Origin: Leuctra nigra
Lineage: Eukaryota; Arthropoda; Insecta; Plecoptera; Leuctridae
Assembly (NCBI GenBank): GCA_934045905.1
Contig: OW203762.1
Span: 14,106,345-14,170,344, forward strand
Direction: 5' to 3'
DNA length: 64,000 nt
Of the stretch, positions 34,081 to 46,215 are shown piece by piece (the first letter of the stretch is position 1; each line of letters opens with the position of its first letter). Both the position numbers and the translations under genes were made by a program. The notes beneath the pieces were generated by a model. The model did not search any database. It saw nothing but the letters and a program-made list of their open reading frames with translations, and was not told the DNA's origin.

Positions 34081-36761
34081 CAGGAGGCCAAGTCTTGAAA
34101 CTTACGCTTTCAGGACGCAAACGCTCTCGGACGTCAACAAGTCCCACTTACTGTAAGAATGACCCAGAAAAAACACTCCGTGTAAAAATACCAGCCAAGT
34201 CTCTTTAACTATAAAAAAAAATAGACGAAATCTAAAAATTCAGCACTGAATAGGAGTGATATCAAAAAAGGAGCTAAGTCAACGAATTTTCCAAATTTTA
34301 ATCGTACCATTGAAATAAAAATATCAACCCCCGAGAAATACTTAAAAAAAGGACTTGGCGCATCGTTTTTTTAAAGACACTTTTCTATCCTAAAAGTATA
34401 GGAAGAACTCTACAAGTATATTTTCCTGAGTATATCACATTCATTATCGGCGAATCATACTACGTTTTAATATAACTAGTACTCTTACCTACTGGCAGTT
34501 TTGGTATTTTGTCAATATTCAGAGGAAATAAACGGATAAACGAATAACGAATAAACGGAAGCGGCCTAGTCTATTCGTTATTGCCACTATTTCTAGGGTC
34601 ATATTAATCAATCATACTTCTCAATATCGTGACTGAGGGAAATAGCGAAAGCGCTCATTACAAGAAGGCCGTCAATGAGATTTGTATAAGTGACTAGTGC
34701 ACTGAGCCATGCTGCTCAAATAATTACTGACTAGATTTTTATCTAAAGTAATACGTTATGTAATTTATGAATTTTTTTGGTATAAAATGTTAATTAATAG
34801 CAATTAATTACACGGCGAGAAGGTTCAAAGTATAATGCTGTAGTAGGTATGTTGATGTACCCACAAAACTATAGGTACCTACCAATCACAAACACAACTG
34901 TTCTGTATTTATTGCTTGTAAGACAATGCTATGTTTCTTTGCGTACTTATATTTAAATTTAAAATATTTTACAGAATGTTCAATATTTAATTTGAAAGTT
35001 TTGTCCCAATTTTTCTAGGCATTTCTGAACTACGTAGTATGTGAGTGGCATAAGCTTAAGAATAAAAAAATGTCTTTAAAAAAACGATGCGCCAAGTCCT
35101 TTTTTTAAGTATTTCTCGGGGGTTGATATTTTTATTTCAATGGTACGATTAAAATTTGGAAAATTCGTTGACTTGGCTCCTTTTTTGATATCACTCCTTT
35201 TCAGTGCTGAATTTTTAGATTTCGTCTATTTTTTTTTATAGTTAAAGAGACTTGGCTGGTATTTTTACACGGAGTGTTTTTTCTGGGATATCACTTCTTT
35301 TGTTAGTTTATTCATACAGCTTGTAGCACATGTCCGAGCAGGGACTAATTTCTTTAAAAAAATACGCCTCAACCGATTTGGTTACTATGAAAAGTTGCGT
35401 TTGGTATAAGATGAAAATGATTATCCAAGAAGAATAGCTTAAGTTTCGTTATAATCGATCCAGCCGTTTTCGATACATGACGTCACTTCCGGTTTTGAAA
35501 TAGCGGCCGAATTCCGGTATAGGTAATAAGAAAACAATCTAGTTTTATCTAGTTGATACCTTCATGAACGACCATCTGAATTCCTAATCCCTATATTTCC
35601 GTAAAATCGGTCATGCCGTTTGTAATATATGACGTCACTTCCGGTTTCATTTAGTGGTTCCTGCCGCCATTTCCGGTACCATTAATTTATTTATTCATTT
35701 TTCACAATTGATTTTTCAAATAAATAGCAGAATGAATACGCAGGAGCTAGTTCAGTTGCAATCGGTACAGGCGTTTTAGATATATGACGTCACTTCCGGT
35801 TTCAGGAATGGCGGCCGAGAACACTGCTACCTTGAATATATAAATTGTATTGTCTATGTTACAATGTAAGTTAATTATGTACGTATTTTAAGTATAATTT
35901 GTTGAAATAAGTTAAATATTGCGTATTTATGACGTCACTTCCGGTTTAGAAAATAAGAAAATAATATTTTTTTTATTGATACTTCATATAGATGACCATC
36001 TAAATCGAATGGCGCTAATTTCGTTCTAATCGGTCCAGACGTTTTTGAGTTATGACGTCACTTCCGGTTTCAAAATGGCGGCTTCCGGTTGGTTTTATAA
36101 AAAGGCACCTCAAACGCCAAAAGTGCACATGTGGTAAAAATTTCAGGTCGATCGGTTCAGCCGTTTAGGCTGTGGCGGTGATAGCGACGTTTCTTGATAT
36201 CATCAGAATCATCATCATCTTCAGAATCAGAAAGTGGTGTAATTTCACTGTTTTCTCGGTCCTCTAGCGCGCAAATGGCATAACCTATTGTTCCCAAATT
36301 TGGTATATGTAGTGGGGTGGGCCATAGCTCGAAATTAAGATATTTCGCAACAATGTGAGATTTACCAATTTTGAGATCCAGTAGGCCGAAAATGCCATGT
36401 TGTTGCTTACAGTAAAAGTGTTTGGTCTGCTCCTCAGTTTATTAGGCATTTACGGTATGTTGAGTGACTGTGAGTGTATAGTACGACTTGGCTGGGTGGA
36501 GCGACCGCTCCACTAGATCGTCATTGAAACATAAAGTCAAGCCAATTATTTGATTGTCATCCAGCAATCTATTGGAGACAATTTATTAAAATTATAATTG
36601 TTATTACAGATATTATACAGTCATAAAACCTTATTCAAAATTAAGCTAAACAGTTGACAGTAGATTTCAAGGTCATCATTCTTACAGTAAATGGGACTTT
36701 ATGACGTCCGAGAGCGTTTGCGTCCTGAAGGCGTAAGTTTCAAGACTTGGCCTCCAGGACA
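34081..36761. repeat. Interrupted long inverted repeat (foldback-type element)
   Basis: The left arm, 34081-34384, reappears as reverse complement in two pieces: 35068-35290 (outer part from AAAAACGATGCGCCAAGTCC to TTTTTTCTGGG) and 36670-36761 (TCATTCTTACAGTAA to GGCCTCCAGGA). The roughly 680-bp interior (34385-35067) is AT-rich and unrecognised. The 1.4 kb between the two right-arm pieces contains the CRE/ETS repeat copy B. Arms are nearly identical by eye, so the inverted repeat is fairly young. Confidence 0.85.
35291..36669 (+). mobile_element. Insertion carrying CRE/ETS repeat copy B
   Basis: This block splits the right arm of the inverted repeat. It contains five copies of TGACGTCACTTCCGGTTT, starting near 35479, 35630, 35786, 35932 and 36053. 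Several are followed by (A)ATGGCGGC, and a complementary GCCGCCATTTCCGG lies near 35664. From about 35900 to 36521 it matches the window start (1-665), both ending CCGCTCCACTAGAT. DNA from 36522 to 36669 is AT-rich and not shared with copy A. No coding capacity; class unknown. Confidence 0.75.
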
Positions 36762-37074
36762 AAAAATTATCAAATTTCCATCAAAAAGAAAAACAGTTAT
36801 CACACAACTGTGAATTGTTTTAATAATAATAGTCATGAACCATTAAACTCACTAAGGTTCAGTTTTTCAATACTTTGCTAAAACCAGTAATTAAGTTATA
36901 ACACAGTCATTCTAGGAATCATTGGTGGTTACCTTGACAATAAAGTCCTAATCAACCATTTAAAAGTTAGCATATAGTATTGAAAGACTGGCCCTAAAAT
37001 AATTATTATAAATGTCTCTCACAGCTCGGGATTGTTAATTTCTTGTGTTTTTAATAATAATATTTACATCTTTT

Positions 37075-37935
37075 TGAGCGAGCGAAGCGAGCGTCTCCTT
37101 TTGACTCTTTTGACACGAACATCTTTTTCTCTGTTGACAACCTTTGACAACCTTCTCGACAACCTTCTTTAACCTTCTTTTTTGACAACCTCCTCTGTTT
37201 GCTGACTCCAATTTTTTTTGAAATTCATTGATTGGTTAAAATTTAAATAAACATCTCCTGATGGGCTGAAAAATGAAAATGGTCTTCGACAAATGTGATC
37301 AACCTTATATTTTGCATGGTCATTAAGACCAACATTGTCTCTTATTTTACAAATTTTCAGCCAAATCGTCTTATTTGTTAAAATTTAAAAAAATATTTCA
37401 TGTGCTTTTTGAAATTTAAACCGGAACCGTTTGACCGATCAACTTAAAAATTTGCATGGTCATCGGGTCCAACATTATCTGTATTTTTGAAAATTTTAAG
37501 ATTAAACTGTGTTTAAATTTAACAGTTATTGACAGTTTACGGATATTTTGCGTGTTGGCTGTCATATTTCTCGAATTTCACATTTCACGGCATCTTCGGA
37601 TCTTCACTTCAAGGTTGTTAGAGCAGAAGCTTTCAAACGTATATTAATATAAAACTGATATGACCGTTTAAATATTTTTTTGAACGAGATCCTGTGATTT
37701 TTGTAAATTAACAAGGAATCGTTCAATCATAAAGGTTCAATCGATCAACTTAAAACTTTGTGTGGTTATTGGGACCAATATTTTAGGAATTGTTGGAGAT
37801 TTTCATACAAGTCTGTGACGAAATTCAAGAATTATTGGCTTTTAAGGACATTTTTGATAAACAGAATTTCGGTTCGAGGTATTGCGCGTATCAGTGCTCG
37901 CTCTTCAACGCGTTACTCAGAGCGTTTTCCTAGTT
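37075..37935 (+). repeat. R1 family, two adjacent copies
   Basis: Between 37190 and 37420 is the reverse complement of a segment at 53755-54000 (CATCTCCTGATGGGCTGAAAA, TTTTGCATGGTCATTAAGACCAAC). From 37675 to 37935 is a second copy with GAGATCCTGTGATT, CGATCAACTTAAAA, TTTTCATACAAGTCTGTGAC and the terminal segment TGCTCGCTCTTCAACGCGTT then ACTCAGAGCGTTTTCCTAG. No real coding sequence. Confidence 0.6.
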
Positions 37936-38424
37936 ATGATCTTTTAGGTTGTTTAGTACATAAACTTTCGCATTATATCGGGAGCGAAGCTATAGATTTC
38001 TATCAAGCACCGTGGAGTTATAACACTCACCAATCAATCATCCACATAATTTACTAGCAAATAAATAGATTGGTGTTATTCAATTTCAATCAGATGCAAA
38101 AGTGCTACTTATACGAACTTTTCCCTTACACTATGCATTTAGATTCAAAATCTTTGCAGTTCGAGTAAATGTCCCTAATCCTATAGTGGTTATACCTACT
38201 AGTAGATCTCGTATCTTAGTTCCCATCGTATTATTGACAATAAACACAATTTTCACGATAAAATGACACCGTTTGCCACCATCATCATTAATCATATTTT
38301 TTGTTGATCATTACGTATGATATCATCATAGAGTAAAGGAGCTTTCTTATGCTAAATCCTGTGCCATTTTTCTTTCATAATTATGATTGAAGAAGATTTT
38401 AATGATTATTTGTAGATAATTACG

Positions 38425-38612
38425 AAAAATGAATAATGATTGTCGGTGGGAAGGAGGCGGTTATGTTCTATTAGTAATGAACCATCCCAGTATTTTACTC
38501 TTGGCTGAGGAAAACCACAAATATCAATCGAGTCGAGGGACTTACACCGGGATTCAAACCTGGGACATCCGGAGTGCAAGTTCAGCAATAAATCTTTGCA
38601 ACGATCACAACA
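38425..38612 (-). mobile_element. tRNA-derived SINE copy, minus orientation
   Basis: Order on the plus strand: GGTGGGAAGGAGGCGGTTATG, AACCATCCCAGTATTT, GGCTGAGGAAAACCACAAA, then CGGGATTCAAACCTGGGACATC (B box complement) and CCGGAGTGCAAG. The 3' core is not attached, but a separate core (TTAACGTCGCACTGTACTGCAA) lies at 38832-38851 with ATG-like triplets, possibly part of another copy (38828-38990). Confidence 0.6.
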
Positions 38613-39698
38613 GTGTATAGAGATCCCTCTGTAAACAATCACTGTAATGGCAGTAAATTCACGCTACAACCACTGAACATCCTGATTGAAATTGCGCAGT
38701 GTTTATAAGATTGTTAAGGTAATTGATCATGATCAGATATCGACCCTGAGACCTTCAAACTACAGACACTAACGTCAAGTGGTATTTATAGAAAATGTTC
38801 CAGTTCAATGCATCCTTGTAAATTGTATGAGGTTTAACGTCGCACTGTACTGCAACATTGATGGCGAGAGCGATATGAGGATGATTTGATTTGAAGATGA
38901 AGAAGTAATCTCCAAGAGGATCGTTGAGAATGGTGGTAACCATCATGATGTACTGATGGATATAATCCTGCTGCATAAGAAACCTGGGGCAGGAAGGGTC
39001 TATCTCGAAACATTTATCACGTTATAGCTCCACGTTATGATATCATATCTCTCACCATGTATTATGATTTTTCGTAATATCATGACTTCTGACGTTATAC
39101 TGTATCGAGAATATACACCCTGGGAACGAATTTTTAAATATATTCATAGTTTGCACGAACTTCTTTTGTTTTAGCATAAAACTATATCTTCTCTATGGCA
39201 GCCATTAGCAACGTGCGACACGTTTGACAGTTCAGATTCAAGTTATAAAAATGGTTATTTGATGCATTTTTGTAATTAAGAAAGATTACTGATTACTGAG
39301 TGATTACTGTTTTCAATGGATGTTAAAGATGTTTTCTGGAGCCAACAATTAATTGCAGGTCAACCAAAAACCAGAGATGACAAATATTCTGAATCGTGCC
39401 AACAAGATGTCTGAACAATGAATGATGTCAAATGCAAGCTATGAATGACAAATATACAATTTATTTGCTCAAATATAATTTGACCCTCTGCCACGTGGTA
39501 ATGTCACTTGAGAGCGTTGCTAACGGAGATCCGAGGAGATTTCAACGCACGGGCAGGAAAGCAACTTCGTCGTTTTCAATCGCTTCAATCTCGGAGGTAG
39601 AAGGTCCAATGTACATTTTCTCGATTTACATCACGTAATCAAACTCTATCATTTGCAATTTGACTGACGTCAACAAATACAGCTATTCTCTTTGACTT

Positions 39699-40070
39699 GG
39701 GAAAACGCTCTATGTAACGCGTTGATAACTGATAAGCGAACCTTCGTGTTGCATGCGAATTGATTGATATGCGTTTGCAAGTTTCTCATTCTGCTCTACT
39801 GACTTTGGAAAGAGCCGAAACGAAGGAGTCAAAGAAGCATAACAAAATATCTGAAATTTCCTTCAAGAAATTTGACAAATATTTCCTAATTAACACGCAT
39901 AAAATGTCCGTAAAATCATCAGTCATTATCTTTTGCAGATAACGACAGATTAGTCTGAAATTGTCAAAAATATCTAATATGTTAGTGCCAATGACCATGT
40001 AAAGTTGTAAGCTGATGGTCAAATGGTCATGCGATTCCATTTTAATATTTTATAACAATCAAATGATCGC
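39699..40070 (-). repeat. R1 family copy, minus orientation
   Basis: Starts with GGGAAAACGCTCTATGTAACG and CGTTGATAACTGATAAGCGA (terminal motif with a small internal change). It continues through AAATATTTCC, GTCAAAAATATCTAATATG and GCCAATGACCATG to GCGATTCCATTTTAATATTTTA. Same order as the 26175 and 40640 copies. Confidence 0.55.
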
Positions 40071-40639
40071 GTTCAAAAACATATTGCATAATGCCATTAG
40101 CGATCGGTTGAAGGGTTTGGCCTGGGCATTGCCAACAAAAAGCACACAAAAAGCACAAAAAAAAATCAACAAACAGAGAAAGTGCCATAAGAGTAGTCCG
40201 AATTACTGGAGTTCGAGCCCAGTTTAACAACGAACCTCACTCATCATGTAGCTTTCTGATAAAAGAAAAACCCCAATCCATCTCTAAGAATATTCATACT
40301 TTTGGAGGGAGGAACGTAGAGCAATAGTTCGCGCTGTGACTGCTGTGTCATATTGTCCTGGTGCCTGACCGAAGTGCAACAAAGGTGTGATCCAGTGCAT
40401 AGACGTCAGTGCTGGCCTGCACTGCAGCGACCTCTATGCACCACTTGCAACACTACTAACTGTGGCCAAAGTGCATTCGTATCGCCCACGAAACATAGCT
40501 GTCACTGAGGCGGCGGCTAACACTTGCAAACACACAAATCAAGCTAGAATAAAATATATGAAACTGAAATTATGAAATTATATATATATATATATATATA
40601 AAATTGTAACTTTTCTAATTTCTTGTTATTATGTTAGAG

Positions 40640-41115
40640 CCCGACAAACGCTCCTCTAACAGGAATTGGGAGAATGCTTGCGATAACGCTGTCGTGTACA
40701 TACAAAATACTAGAAACTTTCTGGGTAACGCATTGATGAGCGAGCCCTCGGAAAGTTGCTTCATTATTAGACCTTGGGAATAGAGGAATTTAACATGCGT
40801 CATAATAAAAATAAATTATTATTTTTTAATTTATTTAAATAAATTGTACAAATATTTTAAAACAATCATAAAATGTAAGTAAAATTACAATAACTCTTGA
40901 AGTTCTAAACACAATCTGTATGAAAATTGACAAAAAAATGTTGGTCCAAACGACCATGAAAAACTTGAAGTTGATCGTTCAAAGAGTTCCATTTAATTTT
41001 TCGGCCATTCACAGGATCTTATTCGAAAACTATTCACGTAACAATTCCGGTCCTACGTAATATACGTGTATGCAACATTTCAGATCGATTGGACCTGGAC
41101 TGCAGGCAAAAACGC
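40640..41115 (-). repeat. R1 family copy, minus orientation, with a TA microsatellite before it
   Basis: Contains ATAACGCTGTCGTGTAC, GGGTAACGCATTGATGAGCG then AGCCCTCGG, AAAATTGACAAAAAAATGTTGG, CCAAACGACCATGAAAAAC, GGCCATTCACAGGATC and CATTTCAGATCGATTGG. A (TA)n tract lies just before it at about 40578-40600. Confidence 0.55.
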
Positions 41116-41514
41116 AAATAATTGTACATTGAAACTTATTTATAAGTATTGCATTTTCACAAATTCAAAACTGTAACAGATTTGCTCAGACCAGTTTCAT
41201 GGCAAATAAAACTTCTTATAAAACCAAAAGAATAAGATCACCAAAAATGATATCTAAATGACCATCATGAACATCATCGACCACGAATGATGATGTGACC
41301 ATAATGATGTCGACGGCTCCAGAGTTCCTGAAACTCAATGAAAGAAACATTCTTTGTTTTTCACATTATTTCTTAACGACAATTCCTACAAAGTGTTCGT
41401 GATATTTATTTGTTCTTCGGTCTGCGTCGGCGCAGTGTATTTGATGTTCTCTTTCTCGTCTTCCCGCGAGCTTTCGACGCGCGCGCTTGCGCATAACCAG
41501 CTCGTAATTACCGA

Positions 41515-41610
41515 CTCAGCCATCGCGGCTGCACACAGACCGGGGTTCGATTCCCGGCTGCAGAGGATCACGTGAGCAATACTCAGGCAATTACTGTAAA
41601 ATGGTTTCGT
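41515..41610 (+). repeat. tRNA-like sequence, probably a SINE head of another family
   Basis: CCGGGGTTCGATTCCCGGCTG at 41538-41558 is a near-perfect T-arm with B box. The matching acceptor and anticodon arms of a real tRNA do not fold at the correct spacing, so I call it a tRNA-derived SINE remnant rather than a gene. Confidence 0.35.
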
Positions 41611-43217
41611 ATTGGTATAAATCAATTGGCTAACGTGACCGCTTTCCCGATTAAGAGACTGCGCCAGTCTCGTCGAAGAAATAGGCGAAGAATGAGTTGT
41701 ATTGACTCTTTATAGTCTTTGTATTCAATTTTTTTTAAATTGAACTTTTAAAAGCTACGAATGGATTATTTTGAACGGTCGTAGATATTTTGGATGAAAC
41801 TGACGAATATCAATGTCAAAACAGCGCCGCCTTGTTGGTTGAAGTGGCTGAAGCTACGATCGTATGTTGAAAGTATCTTGATGTTGAGCGGTCTTCTCCC
41901 AGAATGCACCACCATGGAATCTGAGGACCTATAAACATCACTAACAGATGTTTTTACTTTTTTAAATGCATATCAAAATCTGAAAAACGCTCATAATAAC
42001 GCTATACGAGTAAAATGCGGCAGTTATGAACAAAGAGTAATTAATAATCTATATCTTTGTACAGCTTCACATTTAGTCTATCTTCAATGAATGGTCATAG
42101 TGGTTATAAATCGAATATTATATAATGGCGATTTAAAAGAATAAAGAATGTTTCAAAGAATTAGGACGTATAGTATCGCTTTCGTTTTTATATCTCAATT
42201 TAATTCACAATTATATTGCGATTACTTTAATGATTGGTTTTATGCTATTGTATTCAATTCATTCCTGTTTCCATTACAATTGAAATCCCAAAAGCATCAG
42301 GGACGCCAGGACTCGTAAAAACAGGCATGGCCATGGCTGACATTTCCTCCTGATCGTTCTCCTTTACGACATTGCGCTCCCCAAATTTTACTCGCACGGT
42401 AACTCCAATACAATTGGTAACAAAGGTTACAATACAAAGAAAGGTAACTCCAATGATTATCTATGTTGCACATTTAGGCACTCCAAACAAGTCTTATATT
42501 TTCCTGACATCATCAAGATTTTGGTTTAACTCAAAGCACTGAGCGCATATCATTGGAATTTTGTATTTTCATGAAGAAATGGATAATGCATAAAATTTTT
42601 GACGATATTACTAATTATATTGCGTACCAATCAGTAGAAATTTTTTATAATATTAAATTTCAAAGATACGAGTTTAACTAAGATACGAGAATCTCGCAAT
42701 GAGTTTATGAGAAATAATTTCGTGGTGAAAACGAAAACTTATTTTTTAGAAGCGTTGTCATATTTATTTGGGTTTCGGCTATTTTATCACAATAACACAA
42801 GGGCGTATCTATAGAATGAAATTTCGAGGAGGGAGGGGGGGGGGGGGCGACATTATTAGTATTTTGAAAAATGACAGTGGGGTTTGTCCAGATGCTATTT
42901 TAAATAAATGTGCTTATTTCTTAGATGAATAAAATGTAATTTTCGGATGTTTCGAACTTTATAAAAATGTTTGTATATTTGATACTTTTACATCTCTTCT
43001 CTCTATTCAAATAATAATGCAATCACTAATCAGCCACAAAATATAATATAAAAATATTCTAAGTTTATGAAAGTGTACAATATTTCATGGATGGAATTAT
43101 CAAAATAAAGGAGGTGCCTGAGTTTTTGCTGTGATTTAATTTCCCTTATGTGTTCCTTACTCATCCTTGATCATCTCCCAATCTTCTTCATAAAGGTGAT
43201 CGATCCACTTGCACACT
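41611..43217. other. Intergenic stretch, nothing recognised
   Basis: AT-rich. A 13-base G run at 42835-42847 follows GGGCGTATCTATAG, a motif often found near the ends of G-rich elements of this type; no inverted partner was found. Confidence 0.5.
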
Positions 43218-43296
43218 CAGGCGCGTAGGAACTGCTCTCATCATGAGGCATTCCCAAGGCATTCCCCCCAACCCCCACCCCCTTCCTAAGCGCCTG
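43218..43296. mobile_element. 79-bp mini-MITE of the C/G-tract hAT-like family
   Basis: Ends CAGGCGCGTAGGAA and TTCCTAAGCGCCTG match as inverted repeats at 13 of 14 positions. Flanking octamers TGCACACT (43210-43217) and AGCACACT (43297-43304) agree at 7 of 8. The inside is C-rich. It looks like an internally deleted relative of 10044-10439. Confidence 0.7.
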
Positions 43297-43598
43297 AGCA
43301 CACTATGATGCTTGCTTGCACTAAGCCTATAGCTGTCATGAAAAAATCTCAAATCAAAATTTTCTCGGAAATTTTGTCTTTTAAATCCATTTGAGTATTT
43401 TAAAGTATGTTGCTAAATATAATAGGAAAGTCTCGTCTTATATAATATAAATTGCAGAAAAAGCAAGATGTGCCTGATCTCAGAGATGCAATTGTTTTTG
43501 TTGTTTGAATAATAATTTTCAAGATTTGATTTAGAAAGATTGATTGTTGACGTATTCTGAATCTGGGTATTGACATGGCTGGAGAGTTACGTCACATA

Positions 43599-43605
43599 CC
43601 CCCCC

Positions 43606-43636
<31 letters not shown>

Positions 43637-43643
43637 ACACACA
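43599..43643. repeat. Poly-C tract followed by a CA microsatellite
   Basis: A run of 24 C (43599-43622) merges into about ten CA dinucleotides. This is the longest C run in the window. Confidence 0.9.
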
Positions 43644-44203
43644 ATGGAGTCGCATGAAATTTATATTTTATTTTCATAAATGATTTTTTTCGGGGGATTA
43701 GTTTGTTTGTCATTATTACTTTTATTTCAAGAGACTTAAATTTGGTACAGTATATATTTCATTTATTTGGTAAATATAGATTGATAAAGAACATACTTTT
43801 TATTCATTTTTATTGTGCGGCCACTGTCATAAATTATCTCGATGGTGAGCGGAATGATTCTTGTGGCTACTACTTTATCGACGTAAAATAGTTCTCTCCT
43901 TTTCGTGAGAGCGCAGCACATGACAGAGACAGTGTTTAGTTCAGCTGTTTGTTGCGAGAAGGGGGATGGGTCAACTCCTTCAATAAAGTCAAACGACAGT
44001 TCGTTCGAATCCGTTCCAACGCGAAATGGAACGGGTGTTCAACATCTAAATTTTCAGTATATTTACAACTCTTTGTACAAAATTGCAAGTGTTTACGAAT
44101 ATAATACAACAATACTTATCGTTTCAATTTTCTTCATGTCTCGATTATTACATAAGATAGAATAGGCCGTGGGCATTTGTTGTCCGTCAGCCCTCTTGCT
44201 ACA

Positions 44204-44247
44204 ATGGGGGAGGATGATTCCAAAGACTGTGTTCGCGTTGGTTTGCG
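44204..44247 (+). CDS. KIF21-type kinesin, exon 1 (N-terminus)
   Basis: The ATG at 44204 stands in a good context (ACAATGG) and opens MGEDDSKDCVRVGL plus two bases of an Arg codon (CG), followed at once by the donor GTAAGT at 44248. Joined to the acceptor before 60084 (ttacag|C), the Arg codon CGC is completed and the protein continues [16 protein letters not shown]. That gives the canonical kinesin start, VRVxxRIRPQ, the first beta strand of the motor. It was found by looking for a donor in phase 2 with the right residues. DNA upstream (43650-44203) is presumably 5' UTR and promoter, but I see no decisive TATA or initiator. TCCGTCAG|CCC at 44184-44190 could be a UTR splice acceptor. Confidence 0.88.
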
Positions 44248-45622
44248 GTAAGTTTATACTTATTTCGCTACACTAACTATTATTTTATAATTTGTTTTGA
44301 TTTTGTGCAATACGGCTGTAATATATTTGTGACAGATAGTATCGTTATTTACTTATCACCTCGAAGGCCAGCCAGTTTACCTACGGATGACCTCATAAGG
44401 CGATCTTGAGTAGGTGAAATCTTGTCATTAGAATCTGCGGAGGCCGGGTAAACAAGTGTAGATGGAGGTCCCATAAACCCATTGCAGCATCTATAATATT
44501 AATATTTACAATGCACGTATTGACCATCTGATATAACTTGTTCTTTTTGCTTGTTTTGTGTCATATTTAGCGTCGATACGAGAAGAGGGTCGACCTCTTC
44601 AACAATAAATTGATTTAGTAATAAACAGTAACAATGTTTTTAATTATTTTTCGGTACGGTATTGAAGACGAAGTCCTAAATACATTCGCCTCCATGGCAT
44701 TCATTATTGCCCACCTTGACATTACACGGTCTTCAAGTTCATTCAACCAACCATTTCGCTAGCATTTGCGTTCTTTGCAACGGTTTGCGTTACATAATGA
44801 CAGTGAAAAAAAGCAAAGTACTACAGTACTCTACTGGGTAGTCTACTTGTAGCTAACTGTATTTTTTATTATAATAATTTTTTATTACATTGTCGAGCCC
44901 ACTACTTTCCTTGCATTCTTGGGAATAGGTTGATTTCAACAATGATAAAGAGACAATTCAATAAAACCCATGGATGCATTTTACGTTCCTTTACTCCTTG
45001 ACTACAATTGTTTTGGTTTAAAGCCATACTAAACACCACTAATGTTAACTATTTTGAGTTCTCATAACCTCTTGACTACTACCCCCTGAGCGTTCTAATT
45101 TCAGAACCCTTTAAAAAATGTTGCTAGCCTGACAATGTTCTTTATTATCTTGTCCTGAACTTATGGTTCCTTTTTATTTGAAGGAACTGAATTATCTGAA
45201 GAAGCGGAACTGACTGTTTTATCCATTCGATTGGATAAAACCATTGACATCGCTCCATGATAAAACTGTTCAGTTTCCTGTCAAGAGAGTAGATAGCCTA
45301 CTAAGATCTCGGATCTGATATTCGGGATTGTATTTCGAGTCCGTGAAACCGGAACGAAGTGAAATTATTATGCGGAAAGTGAGTTGTATTTTTATTGTTG
45401 TAAGAAACTGTTGCTAGCGACTGTCTTGATTTGAATTGTCGGAATGATATGAGTCACGTGATATTGTGATCAATAACCTCTCTTATGGATCGCCGGCATC
45501 ATGCAGTTAACATGCGAGAATCCAGATCTACACACACGCACACTGAGTCAATACATGGAGGGATGCGAAGCTAACATCATCCCATCATGTCAGATGCATG
45601 TCAAACTATGTGGGGTTGACAG

Positions 45623-46215
45623 TAGTGATGTAATATTCCCGGGAATATTCCCCAAACCGGGAATTTATTGGGAATTTACTACAGGGATGAGTAAACATTA
45701 AGAGAAAACATTATTAAAGCATGTTTATGTTTTGAGATGTCATGAGACAGGGGTCAGCAACCTGCGGCTCCTTGGTGGGTTTTGAATGGCTCTTTATAAT
45801 TTAAATAAAGATCTGGAATCGAAATATTTGAAAATTCGAAAAAACGCCCTGCCGGGCAACATCAAGAGGGAGGGGGGAGGGGGGCTTTGTCAAAATAGCA
45901 GAATAAACTAGTAATTTAATTGATTATTTTTGGTGTATTATATTTGATTGCCTGCTGCGGCTCGCATTATTATCTAATTTATAAATTTTTCGGAATTTGG
46001 CTCCGTCACCAAAAAAGGTTACTGACCCCTGTCATAAGATAACAAGAAAATTAATGACAAAATAGAGAATACTAAGAGGTAATGACATACCACAAAATAA
46101 TAACATTATACATTTTAATGTACCTATAATGAAAAAGTAAATTCCCGATTTGGGGAATATTCCCCACATTTGCTCGGGAATATTCCCACGGGAATATTCC
46201 CGCTGGGCATCACTA
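45623..46215. mobile_element. Non-autonomous hAT-like element with perfect 8-bp TSD
   Basis: Ends TAGTGATG and CATCACTA are inverted repeats, flanked by identical octamers GTTGACAG at 45615-45622 and 46216-46223. Both ends carry several subterminal GGGAATATTCCC-type palindromes, a known habit of hAT elements whose transposases bind subterminal repeats. There is no transposase. A second element sits inside it at 45748-46031. Confidence 0.88.
45748..46031. mobile_element. Nested hAT-like MITE
   Basis: Ends CAGGGGTCAGCAACC and GGTTACTGACCCCTG are inverted repeats apart from one or two bases. Flanking octamers TCATGAGA and TCATAAGA match at 7 of 8. It lies entirely inside 45623-46215, so it landed later. 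CTGCGGCTC near the left end and GCGGCTCGC or TTGGCTCCG near the right are subterminal repeats. No coding capacity. Confidence 0.85.

Noticed and set aside
41515..41600. A tRNA gene
   Set aside because: The T-arm is good, but acceptor and anticodon arms do not pair at tRNA spacing.
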